A DNA stretch of 64,000 nt from Bacillota bacterium (lineage in GTDB: Bacteria > Bacillota > Clostridia > Caldicoprobacterales > DTU083), in the NCBI GenBank assembly GCA_029549985.1, contig JAKPIB010000019.1, forward strand, positions 1-64,000, written 5' to 3'. This document shows positions 8,101 through 16,331 of the stretch, piece by piece; the stretch's first letter is position 1, and each line of letters opens with the position of its first letter. Both the position numbers and the translations under genes were made by a program. The notes under the pieces were generated by a model that had not been told where the DNA came from, made no database searches, and saw only the letters and a program-made list of their open reading frames with translations.

Positions 8101-9096
8101 ATGCTCAAAGTTCTTATCGTAGACGATTCTTCCTTCATGCGGATGCGGATAAGGATACTGCTCGAGTCGGACCCGGATATAGAGATAGTCGGGATCGCCC
8201 GGGATGGCTTTGAAGCGATAGAAAAGACACGGCGCCTGAAGCCGGACGTGATCACCATGGATCTGAAGATGCCGGGCATGTCCGGGACAGAAGCGGTAGA
8301 GAGGATAATGCGGGAAAATCCGACGCCTGTCATCATGATAAGCTCGTTCACATTCGACGGCGCTCAGGAGACCGTGGATGCCCTGTCCAGGGGCGCTGTT
8401 GACTATATACAGAAGGAAAGCATCACAAGGGATGAGCTTCTAAGAAAGGTCTATACAGCCCAGAAGGCCCATCTTGATCTGAAAAAGTCAGCCACCACCG
8501 AGCCGGCCGACATGGCGTCAAGGTCATTTTCGATCGTTGGCATCGGCATATCTACCGGGGGACCCAAAGCCCTGGCCGAGCTTTTGCCTGCCATCTCTCC
8601 GGATATAGATGCAAGCATAGTCATAGCCCAGCACATGCCCCCTGCCTTTACGGCCTCGCTGGCAGTCAGGCTGGACCAGGAGGCTTCGATCACGGTAAAG
8701 GAGGCGGAGGACGGCGAAGTCCTAAAGCCCGCCCACGCCTATATCTGCCCCGGCGGCATGCACATGACCGTGACCGCGATGGGCACCATAGCCCTGGCTG
8801 AAAAGGACAGGTACCCGGATCAGAAATTCAGCCCGTCGGTGGACCTGCTCATGGCTTCCCTGGGAGAAGCTTACGGGGACAAGGCCATGTGCATAATCAT
8901 GACCGGAATGGGATCGGACGGAGTCGAAGGCGTCAAGGCCGCAAGGCAGCGCGGCAGCTTCATAGCCGCCCAGTCGGAGGACTCCTGCACTATATACGGC
9001 ATGCCCAAGGCGGTCGTTGAGAGCGGGCTGCATGACAGGATAATCCACCTCGATGATATAGCCCGTCATATAAATGTACTATGCAAGAAAAAATGA
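8101..9096 (+). CDS. cheB: CheB: receiver domain plus protein-glutamate methylesterase
   Basis: A 331-residue response regulator. The receiver domain (about 1-120) has VLIVDDSSF with the acceptor aspartate in TMDLKMPGMSG and the switch lysine in YIQKES. The methylesterase domain (about 150-330) has catalytic serine in GISTGGPKAL, histidine in AQHMPPAF and aspartate in MTGMGSDGV. It removes methyl groups from chemoreceptors and deamidates glutamines. GGAGG precedes the ATG; an upstream in-frame start lacks one. No cheA, cheR or receptor gene is nearby, so it is an orphan here. Confidence 0.94.
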   Translation: MLKVLIVDDSSFMRMRIRILLESDPDIEIVGIARDGFEAIEKTRRLKPDVITMDLKMPGMSGTEAVERIMRENPTPVIMISSFTFDGAQETVDALSRGAVDYIQKESITRDELLRKVYTAQKAHLDLKKSATTEPADMASRSFSIVGIGISTGGPKALAELLPAISPDIDASIVIAQHMPPAFTASLAVRLDQEASITVKEAEDGEVLKPAHAYICPGGMHMTVTAMGTIALAEKDRYPDQKFSPSVDLLMASLGEAYGDKAMCIIMTGMGSDGVEGVKAARQRGSFIAAQSEDSCTIYGMPKAVVESGLHDRIIHLDDIARHINVLCKKK

Positions 9097-9249
9097 CCTG
9101 TACATTTCTATTTGATTTTTGCTGTACAATCTGCTAAATTTATAGTAGGGCATTTATTGGAAGTGTAGTTATTTTTTACTACAAAATCCGCGTGTATTCG
9201 TGCATTTCCGAGTCGAATGTTCGGTATAAATGTATCCGGAGGGGATCAT

Positions 9250-10146
9250 ATGCCGCTTTTTGCAATACAGGACGGAAAAGCAAGGAAGCTGGATTTCAAG
9301 TCAGTGGAGAATGACCCTGGCCTGCAGCAGTTTATCGAAAGCAACTGCAAGGAGGTCCTGGGGGTCAAATATATAGCCACGGATTTTCCCACAGATGACA
9401 GGCGCGGTGACGCCATCGACACCCTCGGGCTCGATGAGAACGGATGCCCTACTATAATATTGTACAAGAAATCGGACAATGACAACATCGTGAGCAAGGC
9501 CCTGTATTATATGGACTGGCTCGACTCCAACAGGGAGATATATGAGGAGACGGCTAGGGCCAAGCTCGGCAGGAACGTGCTGATAAGCTGGACAAGCCCG
9601 AAGGTCATACTCATCGCCGACAACTACAACAAGTTTGACAAATACGCGGTTAAAAGGCTCGGTGAAAATATAATCCTGTACAAGTACTACTGGTATGAAA
9701 GCAACATGCTGTACCTTGAGAATATACTCATGTCCTCCAGGGCCGCCTCATCAGGCCTCAGGGTGATCGAAGGAGGCAGGAGCCTGGCCGAGCCGCCCCA
9801 GTATACCCTGGAATACCACCTGTCAAAGGGGACCGAGGCGACCAATGCGATCTTCAAGGAGCTGCGCCGCCTGATCCTGACAACGGACGATGACATATCC
9901 GAGCGGTTCACGGAGGAGTATGTAGCCTACTATACGACCAGGAACTTTGCCGAGGTCAAGATCACAAAGACCTGTGTGATGCTGTACCTGTTCCCGGCCA
10001 GCAGGCTCCATGACCCTTCCGGCAAGGTCGAGGACGTCCCTGAAAATTTCGATTACCCACTTAAAAAGCGCATCCGCCTGGAAAACCTCGATGATGTCAA
10101 GTACGCCGGTTACATAGCCCGGCAGTCATATATCGCCACCCTCTGA
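9250..10146 (+). CDS. DUF5655-type protein with degenerate PD-(D/E)XK nuclease fold
   Basis: A 298-residue protein resembling clostridial DUF5655 proteins that begin MPLF and carry an N-terminal restriction-endonuclease-like fold. The segment AIDTLGLDENGCPTIILYKK aligns with the usual IDTLAFDE...VIIEYK, so the aspartate and lysine are kept but the catalytic glutamate is replaced by leucine. The C-terminal 110 residues (from about LSKGTEATNAIFKELR) fit the DUF5655 domain. GGAGGGG precedes the ATG at 9250. Role unknown; activity as a nuclease looks doubtful. Confidence 0.7.
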   Translation: MPLFAIQDGKARKLDFKSVENDPGLQQFIESNCKEVLGVKYIATDFPTDDRRGDAIDTLGLDENGCPTIILYKKSDNDNIVSKALYYMDWLDSNREIYEETARAKLGRNVLISWTSPKVILIADNYNKFDKYAVKRLGENIILYKYYWYESNMLYLENILMSSRAASSGLRVIEGGRSLAEPPQYTLEYHLSKGTEATNAIFKELRRLILTTDDDISERFTEEYVAYYTTRNFAEVKITKTCVMLYLFPASRLHDPSGKVEDVPENFDYPLKKRIRLENLDDVKYAGYIARQSYIATL

Positions 10147-10169
10147 CCAAGCTGCACATTAGTGCCCCG

Positions 10170-10217
10170 ATCCCTTTCTTTCTTCCCTTTACCCTTATCC
10201 CGGGAAGGGATTTTTTG
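10170..10217 (+). terminator. Possible terminator after the DUF5655 gene
   Basis: ATCCCTT (10170-10176) can pair with AAGGGAT (10205-10211), which runs into a six-T tract. The loop is long (28 bases), so this is a moderate call. Confidence 0.45.
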
Positions 10218-10240
10218 TTTTAAATTTTTATGATCCGGTA

Positions 10241-10269
10241 TTGACACCATAGTAATGCTAGTGTATTAT
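10241..10269 (+). promoter_or_regulatory. Promoter of the gntR-ABC operon
   Basis: TTGACA (10241-10246), 17-bp spacer, TATTAT (10264-10269). This is a near-consensus sigma-A promoter immediately overlapped by the palindrome at 10269-10290. Confidence 0.8.
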
Positions 10270-10290
10270 TGTATTAGATTATTAATACAA
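10269..10290. promoter_or_regulatory. Candidate GntR/YtrA-type operator
   Basis: TTGTATTA and TAATACAA form a perfect 8-bp inverted repeat with a 6-bp centre. It touches the -10 box and covers the expected transcription start, so a bound repressor would block initiation. The first gene downstream is a GntR regulator, which points to autoregulation. Confidence 0.65.
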
Positions 10291-10310
10291 TGATGCAGTG
10301 AGGTGGTCGA

Positions 10311-10682
10311 ATGACCTGGGAAATCAAGTCCGACCGGCCGATCTATTCTCAGCTGACCGAGCTGATCAAGCTCAAGATCTGCTCCGGTGAGTATCCCCTG
10401 GGCTCAAAGCTTCCTTCTGTCCGGGACCTGGCCAAGGAAGCATCTGTGAACCCCAATACCATGCAAAGGGCGCTGGCCAGCCTGGAGGAGGAAGGCCTTC
10501 TCGTCAGCAACCGCACGGTTGGCAGGTTTGTAACGGAGGACATATCCAGGATAAAGCAGGTCCGCAATCAGCTGGCCAGGGAGCATGTGAAGATCTTTCT
10601 TGAAAACATGACCAGGCTGGGTTTTGACCACGAGGATATCGTATCGGTCATATCGGAAATGGAAAAGGAGATGAGGGAATGA
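10311..10682 (+). CDS. GntR-family regulator, YtrA subfamily
   Basis: A 123-residue DNA-binding protein. The winged helix (about 10-75) contains IYSQLTELIKLKICSGEYP, GSKLPSVRDLAKE and VNPNTMQRALASLEEEGL, classical GntR signatures. The short C-terminal tail without an effector domain is typical of YtrA-type regulators that control ABC exporters. It heads an operon with an ABC ATPase (4-bp overlap) and a permease, and a palindromic operator overlaps its promoter. The inducing signal is unknown; YtrA relatives respond to cell-wall-active compounds. Confidence 0.92.
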   Translation: MTWEIKSDRPIYSQLTELIKLKICSGEYPLGSKLPSVRDLAKEASVNPNTMQRALASLEEEGLLVSNRTVGRFVTEDISRIKQVRNQLAREHVKIFLENMTRLGFDHEDIVSVISEMEKEMRE

Positions 10683-11377
10683 ACAATATTCTGGAGTGCA
10701 GGAACCTGACAAAGTTTTTCGGCGGGTTCCCGGCGCTGCGCAATGTGAACCTGACAATACCCGAGGGCAGGATCGTAGGCCTCTTAGGGCCAAACGGGAG
10801 CGGCAAGAGCACGTTCATCAAGCTGTGCAACGAGCTGCTGACCCCCTCCGCAGGAGAGCTGATCATCGGAGGGCATAAGCCCGGCGTTGAAACGAAGAAG
10901 ATAGTGTCCTACCTGCCTGAGCGGACATACCTCAACGACTGGATGAGGGTAAGCGACATCATAGAATTTTTCTCGGATTTTTATGAGGATTTCAACCCCG
11001 ACAAGGCCCGTGACATGCTCAAGCGGCTCAATATAAGCGACCGGGACCGGCTGAAGACCATGTCGAAGGGCACCAAGGAAAAGGTCCAGCTCATACTGGT
11101 CATGAGCCGTGAGGCAAAGCTTTACCTGCTGGATGAACCAATCGGAGGCGTTGACCCCGCCGCCAGGGACTATATCCTTGACACCATCATAAGCAACTAC
11201 AGCGAAAACGCCACGATCATAATCTCAACCCACCTTATCTACGACATAGAAAAGATCCTTGACGACGTGATATTCCTCAAGGAAGGCAGCGTAGTCATGT
11301 CAAAATCGGTAGATGAGATCCGCGAAGAGACCGGCAAGTCCGTCGACTCCTTGTTCAGGGAGGTGTTCAGATGCTAA
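10679..11377 (+). CDS. ABC transporter ATP-binding protein
   Basis: A 232-residue ATPase. Walker A is GPNGSGKST (about 37-45), Walker B is LYLLDEPIGG and the H-loop is ISTHL. The signature is MSKGTKEK rather than LSGGQ, as is common in YtrB-like exporters. It overlaps gntR by 4 bp and the permease by 7 bp, so the three genes are co-translated. It should drive export by the adjacent membrane protein; the substrate is unknown. Confidence 0.92.
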   Translation: MNNILECRNLTKFFGGFPALRNVNLTIPEGRIVGLLGPNGSGKSTFIKLCNELLTPSAGELIIGGHKPGVETKKIVSYLPERTYLNDWMRVSDIIEFFSDFYEDFNPDKARDMLKRLNISDRDRLKTMSKGTKEKVQLILVMSREAKLYLLDEPIGGVDPAARDYILDTIISNYSENATIIISTHLIYDIEKILDDVIFLKEGSVVMSKSVDEIREETGKSVDSLFREVFRC

Positions 11378-12162
11378 AGAAGCTTTTAAAGTATGAGATC
11401 AAGGCCACTGCCAGGATCATGCTGCCTTTGTACCTTGCACTGATAGTATTTTCCCTGGTCAACCTGGTGGTCAACCCGCTCAAGCTTATCGAATCGAGCG
11501 AAAACACGGTGATACAGGCCATCGTAGCCAATCTGAGCATGATGCTCTATATCGTCCTTATCATCGGGATCTCCGTGATGACCCTGGTGATCATGATCCA
11601 GCGCTTTTACAAAAGCCTGCTGGGCGATGAGGGCTACCTGATGTTTACCCTCCCTGTCGAGCCCAGTCAGCATATCCTGAGCAAGCTGCTGGTATCCCTG
11701 ATGTGGTCGGCAGCAAGCTTCCTTACGACCCTTTTGTCGGTGGCGATCATAAGCAGGATACCGGATCCCGCCAGGATCATTGGAGAATTGTACAAAATAC
11801 TCGTAGACTTCCTGGGCTATACATCCCTGGCCCTGATACCCATATACCTGCTGGCGGCTGCCTGCTCGGGCATAATGATGGTATACACGGCGATCGCCCT
11901 GGGCCACCTGTTCAACAAGCACAAGCTGCTGGCATCCTTCGGCATGTATGCCCTCCTGTATATGATAAACCAGACCGTGCTGTCTGTTTGCCTGTTCCTG
12001 ATCGGGACCTTCATAATGCCCACGCTGTTTATGTCGGAGCAGCCGGCGCCTGAAGTGATCACCTTCCTCATGGCCTTCTTCAGCCTGGTCTCGATCGCGC
12101 TGGCAGGCGCAGGCTTTGCAGTCACCAACCACATCCTCAGGAACAAGCTGAACCTTGAATGA
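11371..12162 (+). CDS. ABC transporter permease
   Basis: A 263-residue integral membrane protein with about six hydrophobic segments (near residues 15-35, 50-72, 105-125, 145-170, 180-205 and 225-250). It starts MLKKLLKYEIKATAR, typical of ABC-2 type permeases partnered with YtrB-like ATPases. It overlaps the ATPase gene by 7 bp and is followed directly by a terminator, ending the operon. Confidence 0.85.
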   Translation: MLKKLLKYEIKATARIMLPLYLALIVFSLVNLVVNPLKLIESSENTVIQAIVANLSMMLYIVLIIGISVMTLVIMIQRFYKSLLGDEGYLMFTLPVEPSQHILSKLLVSLMWSAASFLTTLLSVAIISRIPDPARIIGELYKILVDFLGYTSLALIPIYLLAAACSGIMMVYTAIALGHLFNKHKLLASFGMYALLYMINQTVLSVCLFLIGTFIMPTLFMSEQPAPEVITFLMAFFSLVSIALAGAGFAVTNHILRNKLNLE

Positions 12163-12165
12163 TCC

Positions 12166-12187
12166 AAGCCGCCACAAGGCGGCTTTT
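12166..12187 (+). terminator. Terminator of the gntR-ABC operon
   Basis: AAGCCGCC / ACAA / GGCGGCTT followed by TTCTC, a compact GC-rich hairpin 4 bp after the permease stop. Confidence 0.85.
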
Positions 12188-12251
12188 CTCTGTATTACGA
12201 ATATATAATGCACAATATAGAAATGTTTTTCGGACAAAATGTGGTTAATAG

Positions 12252-12279
12252 TTGAAAAAATATCTGTTAATGTTACAAT
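12252..12279 (+). promoter_or_regulatory. Promoter of the nucleoside importer operon
   Basis: TTGAAA (12252-12257), 16-bp spacer, TACAAT (12274-12279), about 55 bp before the lipoprotein start. I looked for a purine riboswitch in the leader and saw none. Confidence 0.6.
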
Positions 12280-12332
12280 ATACATGGATGGACAACATCC
12301 ACTAGTACATAAACTATAGGAGGGAATCAATA

Positions 12333-13463
12333 ATGAAAAAGGTAACGGCGTTAGTTCTTGCGCTTGTGCTTGTCGGCGGACTGCTCGCAAGCTGTGGTAC
12401 GGGCAAATATGAGATCGCCCTGATCACAGACAAGGGCAACATAGACGACAAGTCATTCAACCAGGGTTCCTGGGAAGGCGTTGTTGCTTTCGCCAAGGCA
12501 AACAATATCTCCCACAAGTACTATAAACCCGAGGATGTAAGCGACGAGGCCTACCTGGCAGCCATAGACCTGGCTGTTTCCGGCGGAGCCAAGGTCATCG
12601 TCACACCCGGATTCCTGTTTGAGGTAGCTGTTTACCAGGCTCAGACCAAATATCCGGATGTCAAATTCATCCTGCTGGACGGCACTCCCCACGATGCCGA
12701 TTACAACTATGAGACCAAGGAAAACGTGGCCAGCATCCTGTATGCTGAGGAGCAGTCCGGTTATCTTGCCGGCTATGCCATCGTAAGAGACGGCAAGAGG
12801 AAGCTCGGATTCATGGGCGGTATGGCAGTTCCTGCAGTCCGCGCATTCGGTTACGGCTTCCTGCAGGGCGCCGAGGATGCTGCTAAAGAACTGGGCCTGG
12901 CCGATGGGTCAGTCACAGTCCTCTACCACTATACCGGTGACTTTGCTGAGACCGATACCAACAAGGCCACAGCCAAGTCAATGTATCAGGAAGGCGTAGA
13001 AGTCATTTTCGCTTGCGGCGGTTCCGTTGGCAAGAGCGTCATGTCAGCCGCTTCAGAGGCAGGCAAGCTTGTCATAGGCGTTGACGTTGACCAGAGGTAT
13101 GACAGCGAGACGGTAGTAACCTCCGCTATGAAAGGTCTTGGCGCTTCTGTTCAGCAGGTTCTCGAAGCTATCTACAAGACCAACAAATGGAGCGACTTTG
13201 GCGGGAAAACCACATACTTCAATGCTGCCAATCAGGGTGTTGGGCTTCCCACCACAGTTATAGGCGACAGCAAGGCTGATGCCTTCGACAGGTTCGAATC
13301 CTTCAACAAGGAAGACTATGACGCAGTCTATGCAAAACTCGTTGACGGCAGTGTAAAACCCATCAGGGACATCACCATTGAAAATGCTGATGGATATGCT
13401 ACTGCAGAAGAAATGACAAACGGCCTCGGACTGAAGAAGGTCACAGTCGAGACAAGGCAATAA
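12333..13463 (+). CDS. BmpA/Med-type nucleoside-binding lipoprotein
   Basis: A 376-residue extracellular binding protein. It has a lipoprotein signal peptide (lipobox LLASC, modified cysteine near residue 21), then the BMP-family fold with IALITDKGNIDDKSFNQGSW, VTPGFLFE and GFMGGMAVP. Family members bind nucleosides and hand them to an ABC permease at the outer face of the membrane. AGGAGG precedes the ATG. It heads an operon with a double-domain ATPase and two permeases; a hairpin between this gene and the rest likely lets binding protein be made in excess. Confidence 0.93.
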   Translation: MKKVTALVLALVLVGGLLASCGTGKYEIALITDKGNIDDKSFNQGSWEGVVAFAKANNISHKYYKPEDVSDEAYLAAIDLAVSGGAKVIVTPGFLFEVAVYQAQTKYPDVKFILLDGTPHDADYNYETKENVASILYAEEQSGYLAGYAIVRDGKRKLGFMGGMAVPAVRAFGYGFLQGAEDAAKELGLADGSVTVLYHYTGDFAETDTNKATAKSMYQEGVEVIFACGGSVGKSVMSAASEAGKLVIGVDVDQRYDSETVVTSAMKGLGASVQQVLEAIYKTNKWSDFGGKTTYFNAANQGVGLPTTVIGDSKADAFDRFESFNKEDYDAVYAKLVDGSVKPIRDITIENADGYATAEEMTNGLGLKKVTVETRQ

Positions 13464-13503
13464 GCTATCCTGGCTTTACAGCCTGGACCTGAGCTAAGTC
13501 CTG

Positions 13504-13534
13504 AAAGGGGAAAGGCAGCTACCTTTCCCCTTAT
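13504..13534 (+). terminator. Intercistronic hairpin, likely attenuator
   Basis: AAGGGGAAAGG / CAGCTA / CCTTTCCCCTT, an 11-bp perfect stem followed by only a weak T tail. It lies between the binding-protein gene and its ABC genes, with no second obvious promoter, so it probably stops part of the transcripts or protects the upstream mRNA. Confidence 0.7.
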
Positions 13535-13570
13535 TCATATTCACACTATTCTAAATTTCAGAGGTTGGGT

Positions 13571-15118
13571 ATGGAAGATAATTATATCATTGAAATGCTT
13601 AACATAACGAAAGTGTTTCCGGGCATTGTTGCCAACGACAATGTCACCCTGCGCCTGAAAAAGGGCGAGATCCATGCTCTGCTCGGTGAAAACGGAGCCG
13701 GCAAGTCAACGCTGATGAGCATCCTCTTCGGGCTCTATCAGGCTGACAGCGGCGAGATCCGCAAAAACGGCAAGGTCGTGAAAATCAACAACCCCAACGA
13801 TGCCAATGCCCTGGGCATCGGAATGGTCCACCAGCACTTCAAGCTCGTTGAGATTTTTACAGTGCTTGAAAACATCATGCTGGGCGACGAGCCGACCAAG
13901 CTTGGTTTCCTGCAGCGCAAGCAGGCCCGGGAGAGGATAATGAAGTTCAGCCAGCAATACGGCCTTGAGGTCAATCTCGACGCCCTCATAGAGGACATTT
14001 CCGTCGGGATGCAGCAGAGGGTCGAAATACTCAAGATGCTTTACCGTGACAACGAGATCCTTATCTTCGACGAGCCTACCGCAGTGCTCACTCCCCAGGA
14101 GATCGACGACCTGATGGAGATAATGCGGGAGTTTGCCAGGTCGGGCAAGTCCATCATATTCATCACCCACAAGCTGAACGAGATCATGGCGGTGGCTGAC
14201 CGCTGCACCGTACTGCGCAAGGGCAAATGCGTGGGCACCGTGAACATCAAGGACACGACCAAGGAAGAGCTCTCCAGGATGATGGTCGGTCGTGATGTCA
14301 GCTTCAGCGTCAACAAGGCTGATGCCAACCCGGGCGAAGTGGTCCTGTCTGTCAGAAACCTGTCCGTGCCATCCAGCATCCACAAGACCAATGCCGTCAG
14401 GAATGTCTCCTTTGATGTAAGGGCCGGTGAGATCGTCTGCATCGCAGGGATAGACGGCAACGGCCAGACCGAGCTGGTGTATGCCCTGACCGGGCTTGAG
14501 AGGCCGTCAGGAGGCACCATCACCCTTTGCGGCAGGGACATCACAAGGGCAAGCATCAGAAACCGCTCCAAGACCGGCATGAGCCATATACCGGAAGATC
14601 GCCAGAAGCACGGCCTTATCCTCGATTATACCCTGGAGGAGAACCTGGTCCTCCAGCGCTACTGGCAGCCGGAGTTCCAGAACAAGGGCTTTATCAGGTT
14701 CGATGCGATGCGTTCATACGCGACCAGGCTGATAGACCAGTACGATATCCGCAGCGGCCAGGGTCCTGTAACGATAGTCCGCAGCATGTCCGGCGGCAAC
14801 CAGCAAAAAGCGATCGTTGCCCGCGAGCTTGACAAGGATCACAAGCTCCTGGTGGCGGTACAGCCGACCCGCGGCCTGGACGTAGGCGCCATCGAATACA
14901 TCCACAGGCAGCTCGTTTCAGACCGCGATGCCGGCAAAGCAGTACTCATCGTATCCTTTGAGCTGGATGAGGTCATGGACATAAGCGACCGTATCCTGGT
15001 CATGTATGAGGGCGAGATCGTCGGGGAGCTCGATCCCAAGACCACTACCGTGCAGGAGCTGGGCCTTTACATGTCAGGTGCAAAACGCAGTACGGTAAAG
15101 GAGATGTCGTATGCATAA
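13571..15118 (+). CDS. Nucleoside ABC importer, fused double ATPase
   Basis: A 515-residue protein with two ATPase domains in tandem. The first has Walker A GENGAGKST, signature SVGMQQRVEI and Walker B ILIFDEPTAVL. The second has a degenerate Walker A, GIDGNGQTEL, with a good signature MSGGNQQKA and LLVAVQPTRGLD. This asymmetry is normal for the NupO/RbsA class. The ATG at 13571 has AGAGG at 6 bases; a TTG two codons upstream is possible. It overlaps the next permease by 8 bp. Confidence 0.94.
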   Translation: MEDNYIIEMLNITKVFPGIVANDNVTLRLKKGEIHALLGENGAGKSTLMSILFGLYQADSGEIRKNGKVVKINNPNDANALGIGMVHQHFKLVEIFTVLENIMLGDEPTKLGFLQRKQARERIMKFSQQYGLEVNLDALIEDISVGMQQRVEILKMLYRDNEILIFDEPTAVLTPQEIDDLMEIMREFARSGKSIIFITHKLNEIMAVADRCTVLRKGKCVGTVNIKDTTKEELSRMMVGRDVSFSVNKADANPGEVVLSVRNLSVPSSIHKTNAVRNVSFDVRAGEIVCIAGIDGNGQTELVYALTGLERPSGGTITLCGRDITRASIRNRSKTGMSHIPEDRQKHGLILDYTLEENLVLQRYWQPEFQNKGFIRFDAMRSYATRLIDQYDIRSGQGPVTIVRSMSGGNQQKAIVARELDKDHKLLVAVQPTRGLDVGAIEYIHRQLVSDRDAGKAVLIVSFELDEVMDISDRILVMYEGEIVGELDPKTTTVQELGLYMSGAKRSTVKEMSYA

Positions 15119-16331
15119 CGAAAGCCTGTCAAAGAAAAATGTATTCCATTTGAAGAAAATCACAGGAAGCAAAGCCTTTTCCACCTTCACGGCTGCCCTG
15201 CTTGCGATCCTTTTAGGACTTGTCTTCGGATTCATTGTTATGCTCATAGCAAGCCCTCCCAATGCTGTGCCCGGCATATTTGCGGTACTGACCGGAGGGT
15301 TCAGGCGCATAGCCGACGTGATCTACTATGCCACCCCTATCATGATGACCGGTCTGGCAGTGGGCTTCGCTTTCAAGATGGGCCTGTTCAATATCGGGGC
15401 ATCCGGCCAGTATACCATGGGCATGTTCTTTGCCATGTATGCCGGGTTCTTTTTTAACCTGCCCAGGGGCCTGCACTGGATAGTCTGCGTTGCCATGGGC
15501 ATGCTCGGAGGCCTGCTCTGGGGCCTGATACCGGGCGTATTCAAGGCTCTGCTGAATGTCAACGAGGTCATCACGTCCATCATGTTCAACTATATCGGGA
15601 TGTTCCTTGTGGATATGTGGATACAGACCACCCCGGGCATGTACGTAGCGGACAAGGCCAGAACAGCTTACCTGCCCGCTTCGGCCCAGATGCCCTCCCT
15701 CGGCATACCAAACTCGGGAGTGAACATCTCCATATTCATAGCTATCGCCATTGCGATACTGCTGTTCATAGTGCTCAGCAAAACCACCTTTGGTTACGAG
15801 CTTAAGGCTACAGGCTACAACAGGCATGCAAGCACCTACGCCGGCATGAACGGCAAGCGGAACATAATCCTTACGATGGCCATAGCAGGCGCTTTGGCGG
15901 GGCTCGGCGGAGCCTTTGCCTTCCTTGCCCCTTCATCCATACCGGGCAGCAGCGTCACCTATGAGCCCATCAACGTTATCGCGCCCAACGGCTTCAACGG
16001 TATCGCGGTCGCCCTCCTGGGCAACTCCAGCCCCATAGGCATCATCTTCTCGTCAGTCTTTATCTCCCATATACAGCGCGGGGGCACCCAGGCAAGGCTG
16101 TTTGGCTATGAGTATGAGATCATAGATGTCGTTATATCCGTTATAATCTACTTCTCAGCCTTTGTCATGCTGATGCAGGAGGTTGCCAAAAAGGCCTTGA
16201 GGCAGCTCCTGGATTCGCTCAAGCGCTCCTTTGGCAAGAAAGGGGCGGAAAAAGCTAGTGATGCCCAGCCTGCTGCTGAAATCATGGCAGAGCCCGAGCT
16301 ATCCGAAGTAGAAAAGGAGGGGCAGAAATGA
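15111..16331 (+). CDS. Nucleoside ABC importer, permease 1
   Basis: A 406-residue membrane protein of the BPD_transp_2 (RbsC/NupP) type with about ten transmembrane segments. Characteristic stretches are FKMGLFNIGASGQYTMG, LNVNEVITSIMFNYIG and GFNGIAVALLGNSSPIG. The last 50 residues are a charged, Ala/Glu-rich cytoplasmic tail. It overlaps the ATPase gene by 8 bp and the second permease by 4 bp. Confidence 0.93.
   Translation: MHNESLSKKNVFHLKKITGSKAFSTFTAALLAILLGLVFGFIVMLIASPPNAVPGIFAVLTGGFRRIADVIYYATPIMMTGLAVGFAFKMGLFNIGASGQYTMGMFFAMYAGFFFNLPRGLHWIVCVAMGMLGGLLWGLIPGVFKALLNVNEVITSIMFNYIGMFLVDMWIQTTPGMYVADKARTAYLPASAQMPSLGIPNSGVNISIFIAIAIAILLFIVLSKTTFGYELKATGYNRHASTYAGMNGKRNIILTMAIAGALAGLGGAFAFLAPSSIPGSSVTYEPINVIAPNGFNGIAVALLGNSSPIGIIFSSVFISHIQRGGTQARLFGYEYEIIDVVISVIIYFSAFVMLMQEVAKKALRQLLDSLKRSFGKKGAEKASDAQPAAEIMAEPELSEVEKEGQK

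Noticed and set aside
12180-12332. Purine riboswitch before the nucleoside importer
   Set aside because: I looked for the conserved junction sequences and paired loops and did not find them.
11386-12390. Minus-strand 334-codon frame
   Set aside because: Antisense to the ABC permease; His/Gln-rich translation typical of shadow frames.
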